In this document: positions 61,111-64,000 of the stretch, piece after piece
Layout of the letters: each line of letters begins with the position of its first letter
Position numbering within the stretch: the first letter of the stretch is position 1
Position numbers and translations under genes: made by a program
From: Siphonodentalium dalli
Lineage: Eukaryota > Mollusca > Scaphopoda > Gadilida > Siphonodentaliidae
Assembly: GCA_032622095.1 (NCBI GenBank)
Contig: CP136066.1
Location: 195,104,816 to 195,168,815, forward strand
DNA: 64,000 bases
Direction: 5' to 3'
The notes under the pieces: model-generated
Database searches by the model: none
What the model was told of the DNA's origin: nothing
What the model saw: only the letters and a program-made list of their open reading frames with translations

Positions 61111-61246
61111 GTTAGCGACGTTGAGATATTACTTATAATAGAGCTTAGTTTTATCAATTAGCAAGTGGAAATGAAGTAACTATATATATGAAGAGAAGAC
61201 GTGTCCAGTTAGTACCTTTGTTAAGTATTGTTAATTATGTGCTCAC

Positions 61247-64000
61247 CTCCTGAAATGTACACAACCCCGTTGATGTTTCTCGTGGTCTCCGTCGAAAGAT
61301 TTGACGCTACGTCGGTTACATTCCGGAAATCAGCATTGGTGCCAGCAGTTGTGCTCGATCCGCCAGATGGAACCGTTATGTTAGTTGATGTAGCACTTGG
61401 ACCTCTAGTGCCCGTCATGTCAGGTGAACCAGAAATGACCCTCCTTGTTGGGAGGGATGTACCGCCTGATTTATCTGTTACTGTTGACCGACTGGTGGAT
61501 GTAGCATCTAGCGCGCCGATTGCATTCGTCAATAATGGAGTGTCAGTAACAGACTCAGGTAGGCCACCCGCAGAAACTATGTCTGGTAACTTAGTGGTTG
61601 GATCTGTTGTCCCATCTGGTATCGAGAAATTCATGCTCCTGGTAGTGTCCGTTTTATCAGTTGATGTGACAGACCTCGCCGATCCTGCAGGCAATCCAGT
61701 GACGTCACTGATAGCGTCCGGAATTGCGGTTACTTTGTCCGGAAGCATCACATCTGTGTCGATAACCATGGTCGTCTCGGCTATCGAAGCTGCTGATTGA
61801 ACGTCAGTATCGGTGGTGGTTCCAGACAGAACAGCAGCGGTAACGTGTTCAGACAGGCGGATAAGCACTGTCTTAGTTGTATCTGTTATAACGACCAGTA
61901 CTGTAGCCACAGTAACAAAGTCTCCAGGCAACCATGTTCTATACGATTTTACGGAGTCAGTAAAGTCCCCAGATAATACTGTTCGATCCGCTAGTGTTAC
62001 GATCGGCGTAGCGTCGCCAGGCAACAATGTTCGGTCCGCTGGTGTTACAGCCGGAGTTACAGCACCAGTAAGTCCTGTTCTGTCCGCTGATGTTACAACC
62101 AGAGTAGCGTCTCCAGGAAGCCCTGTTCTATCCACTGTCACGGAGTCAGTAACGTCTCCAGGCAATACTGTTCGATCCGCTGGTGTTACAATCGGAGTAG
62201 CGTCGCCAGGAAACCCTGTCCTGTCCGCTGATGTTACAGCCGGAGTAGCAGAACCGGGCATTCCTGTTCGATCCGCTGGTGTTACAATCGGAGTAGCTAC
62301 GCCAAGCAACCCTGTTCGGTCCGCTGAAGTTACAGCCGGAGTTGCAGCACCGGGCAGTCCTGTTCTGTCCGCTGATGTTATAACCGGAGTAGCGTCTCCA
62401 AGCTGCCCTGTTATATCCGCTGTTACGGAGTCAGTAACGTCTCCAGGCAATACTATTCGATCCGCTAGTGTTATAATCGGAGTAACGTCGCCAGGCAGCC
62501 CTGTTCGATCCGCTGATATTAAAGCCTGAGTTGCAGCTGCTGGTGTTACAATCGGAGTAGCTTCGCCAGGCAACCCCGTTCGGTCCGCTGAAGTTACAGC
62601 CAGTGTTGCAGCACCGGGAAGTCCTGTTCTATCCGCTGATGTTATAACCAGAGTAGCGTCGCCAGGCAGCCCTATTATATCCAATGTTACGGAGTCAGTA
62701 ACGTCTCCAGACAATACTGTTCGCTCCGCTGGTGTTAAGACCGGGGTAGCGTCGCCAGGAAACCCTGTCCTGTCCGCTGATGTTACAGCTTGAGTTGCGG
62801 AACCGGACAGTCTTGTTCGTTCCGCTGGTTTTACAATCGGAGTAGCTTCGACATGCAACCCTGTTCGGTCCGCTGAAGTTACAGCCGGAGTAGCAGCACC
62901 GGGCAGTCCTGATGTTATAACCGTAGTAGCGTCTCCAGGCAGCCCTGTTATATCCGCTGTTACGGAGTCAGTAACGTCTCCGGGCAATCCCGCTCGGTCC
63001 GCTGAAGTTATTGCCAGAGTTGCAGCCCCGAGAAGTCCTGTTCTATCCGCTGATATTATAACCAGAGTAGCGTCTCCAGGCAGCCCTGTTATATCCCCTG
63101 TTACGGAGTCAGTAACGTCTCCAGACAATACTGTTCGATCCGCTGGTGTTACGATCGGAGTAGCGTCGCCAGGAAACCCCGTTCTGTCCGCTGATGTTAC
63201 AGCCGGAGTTTCAGAACCGGGCATTCCTGTTCTATCCGCTGGTGTTACAATCGGAGAAGCGTCGCCAGGCAGGTCTGTTCTATCCGCTATTACGGTGTCA
63301 GTAACGTTTCCGGGTAATACTGTTCGATCATATGGCGATACAATCGGAGTAGCTTCGCCAGGCAACCCTGTTCGGTCCGCTGATGTTACAACCGGAGTTG
63401 CAGCACCGGGAAGTCCTGTTCTATCCGCTGATGTTACAACCAGAGTAGCCTCTCCAGGCAGCCCTGTTATATCCGCTGTTACGGTGTCAGTAACGTCTCT
63501 AGGCAACACTGTTCCGTCCGCTGGTGTTAAAATCGGAGTAGTTTCGCCATGCATCCCTGTTCGTTCCTCCGATGTGACAGCTGGAGTTGCAGCACCGGGA
63601 AGTCCTGTTCTATCCACTGATGTTATAACCGGAGTAGCGACTCCATGCAGCCCTGTTATAGCCGCTGTTACGGTGTCAGTAACGTCGCCAGGAAACCCTG
63701 TTCTGTCCGCTGATGTTACAGCTGGAGTTGCGGAACCGGGCAGTCTTGTTCGATCCGCTGGTGTTACAATCGGAGTAGCTTCGCCAGGCAACCCCGTTCG
63801 GTCCGCTGAAGTTACAGCCAGAGTTGCAGCACCGGGAAGTGCTGTTCTATCGGCTGATGTTACAACCGGAGTTGTGGCAACGGGCAGTCCTGTTCTATCG
63901 GCTGATGTTAAAACCGGAGTAGCGTCTGCAGGCAGCACTGTTATATCCGCTGTTACGGAGTCAGTAACGTCTCCCAGCAATACTGTTCCATCCCCTGGTG
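61247..64000 (-). CDS. gene B, repeat exon (3' part; continues beyond the window)
   Basis: Stop-free from donor GTGAGC at 61246 to the right edge, so the exon is longer than 2,754 bp. From about 61920 upward it encodes tandem 15-16-residue units of type DRTGLPG(D/A/E)ATPVVTSA, with interspersed VTDSVTADIT units. These are related to gene A sub-repeats but with a different mix and little of gene A's strict five-part order. The membrane-proximal part (61247-61920) is Thr/Ser-rich and shares with gene A the landmarks ISGSP, ADFRN, N-glycosylation sequons and GVVYISG. A Thr-rich, probably O-glycosylated ectodomain is inferred. The true start and signal peptide lie outside the window. Confidence 0.85.

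Larger units (their letters stand above)
56874..61246 (-). other. gene B intron (TM/ectodomain), enlarged by repeats
   Basis: 4,373 bp, donor GTGAGC at 61246, acceptor TTTGTAG at 56874, phase 1. The equivalent gene A intron is 966 bp. Three foldback elements (58153-58584, about 59693-60195 and 60417-61110) account for much of the difference. No other gene is supported inside. Confidence 0.7.

Overview
The window is eukaryotic and almost certainly metazoan. It has GT-AG introns, two spliced type I membrane-protein genes, a Golgi-type methyltransferase, AT-rich intergenic DNA and many miniature inverted-repeat (foldback) elements. A marine invertebrate (lancelet- or mollusc-like) is a guess; nothing in the sequence fixes the phylum. 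No bacterial, plasmid or CRISPR feature is present.

Layout. 1-4.3 kb is intergenic with a 73-bp satellite (826-2463) and a small foldback element. 4316-5323 (minus) encodes a signal-anchored FkbM-family methyltransferase, the only gene here of a clearly recognised family. 5.4-18.8 kb has no convincing gene. It holds foldback elements, a piggyBac-like MITE family, a mosaic of one repeat in both orientations (10.3-13.7 kb), convergent minisatellites (14.7-15.8 kb) and microsatellites.

18.8-42.3 kb (minus) is one gene, here called gene A. A single stop-free exon of 21,378 bp encodes about 7,126 residues, mostly about 89 copies of a 76-residue (228-bp) repeat made of five 15-16-residue sub-repeats of type DRTGLPGDVTDTVTA. 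It is followed by a 94-bp transmembrane exon and a cytoplasmic-tail exon. Phases (1, then 2) and splice sites join in frame to give a visible product of about 7,350 residues. Its 5' exon(s), with the expected signal peptide, were not found.

42.4-55.2 kb is a transposon nest. Element Y contains two inverted copies of element X, one of which contains a 3.2-kb near-perfect palindrome flanked by an 8-bp target duplication, plus a further retroelement-like insertion.

55.2-64.0 kb (minus) is gene B, a tandem paralogue of gene A. It has a homologous tail exon, a homologous 94-bp transmembrane exon, and the 3' 2.75 kb of a repeat exon that runs off the right edge. The large gene B intron carries three foldback elements.

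The most interesting content is the A/B family: extremely long Thr-rich ectodomains on a conserved membrane anchor, with a tail carrying three IPRP...EW motifs, evolving by higher-order tandem duplication of 228-bp units with nearly all length changes in multiples of three.
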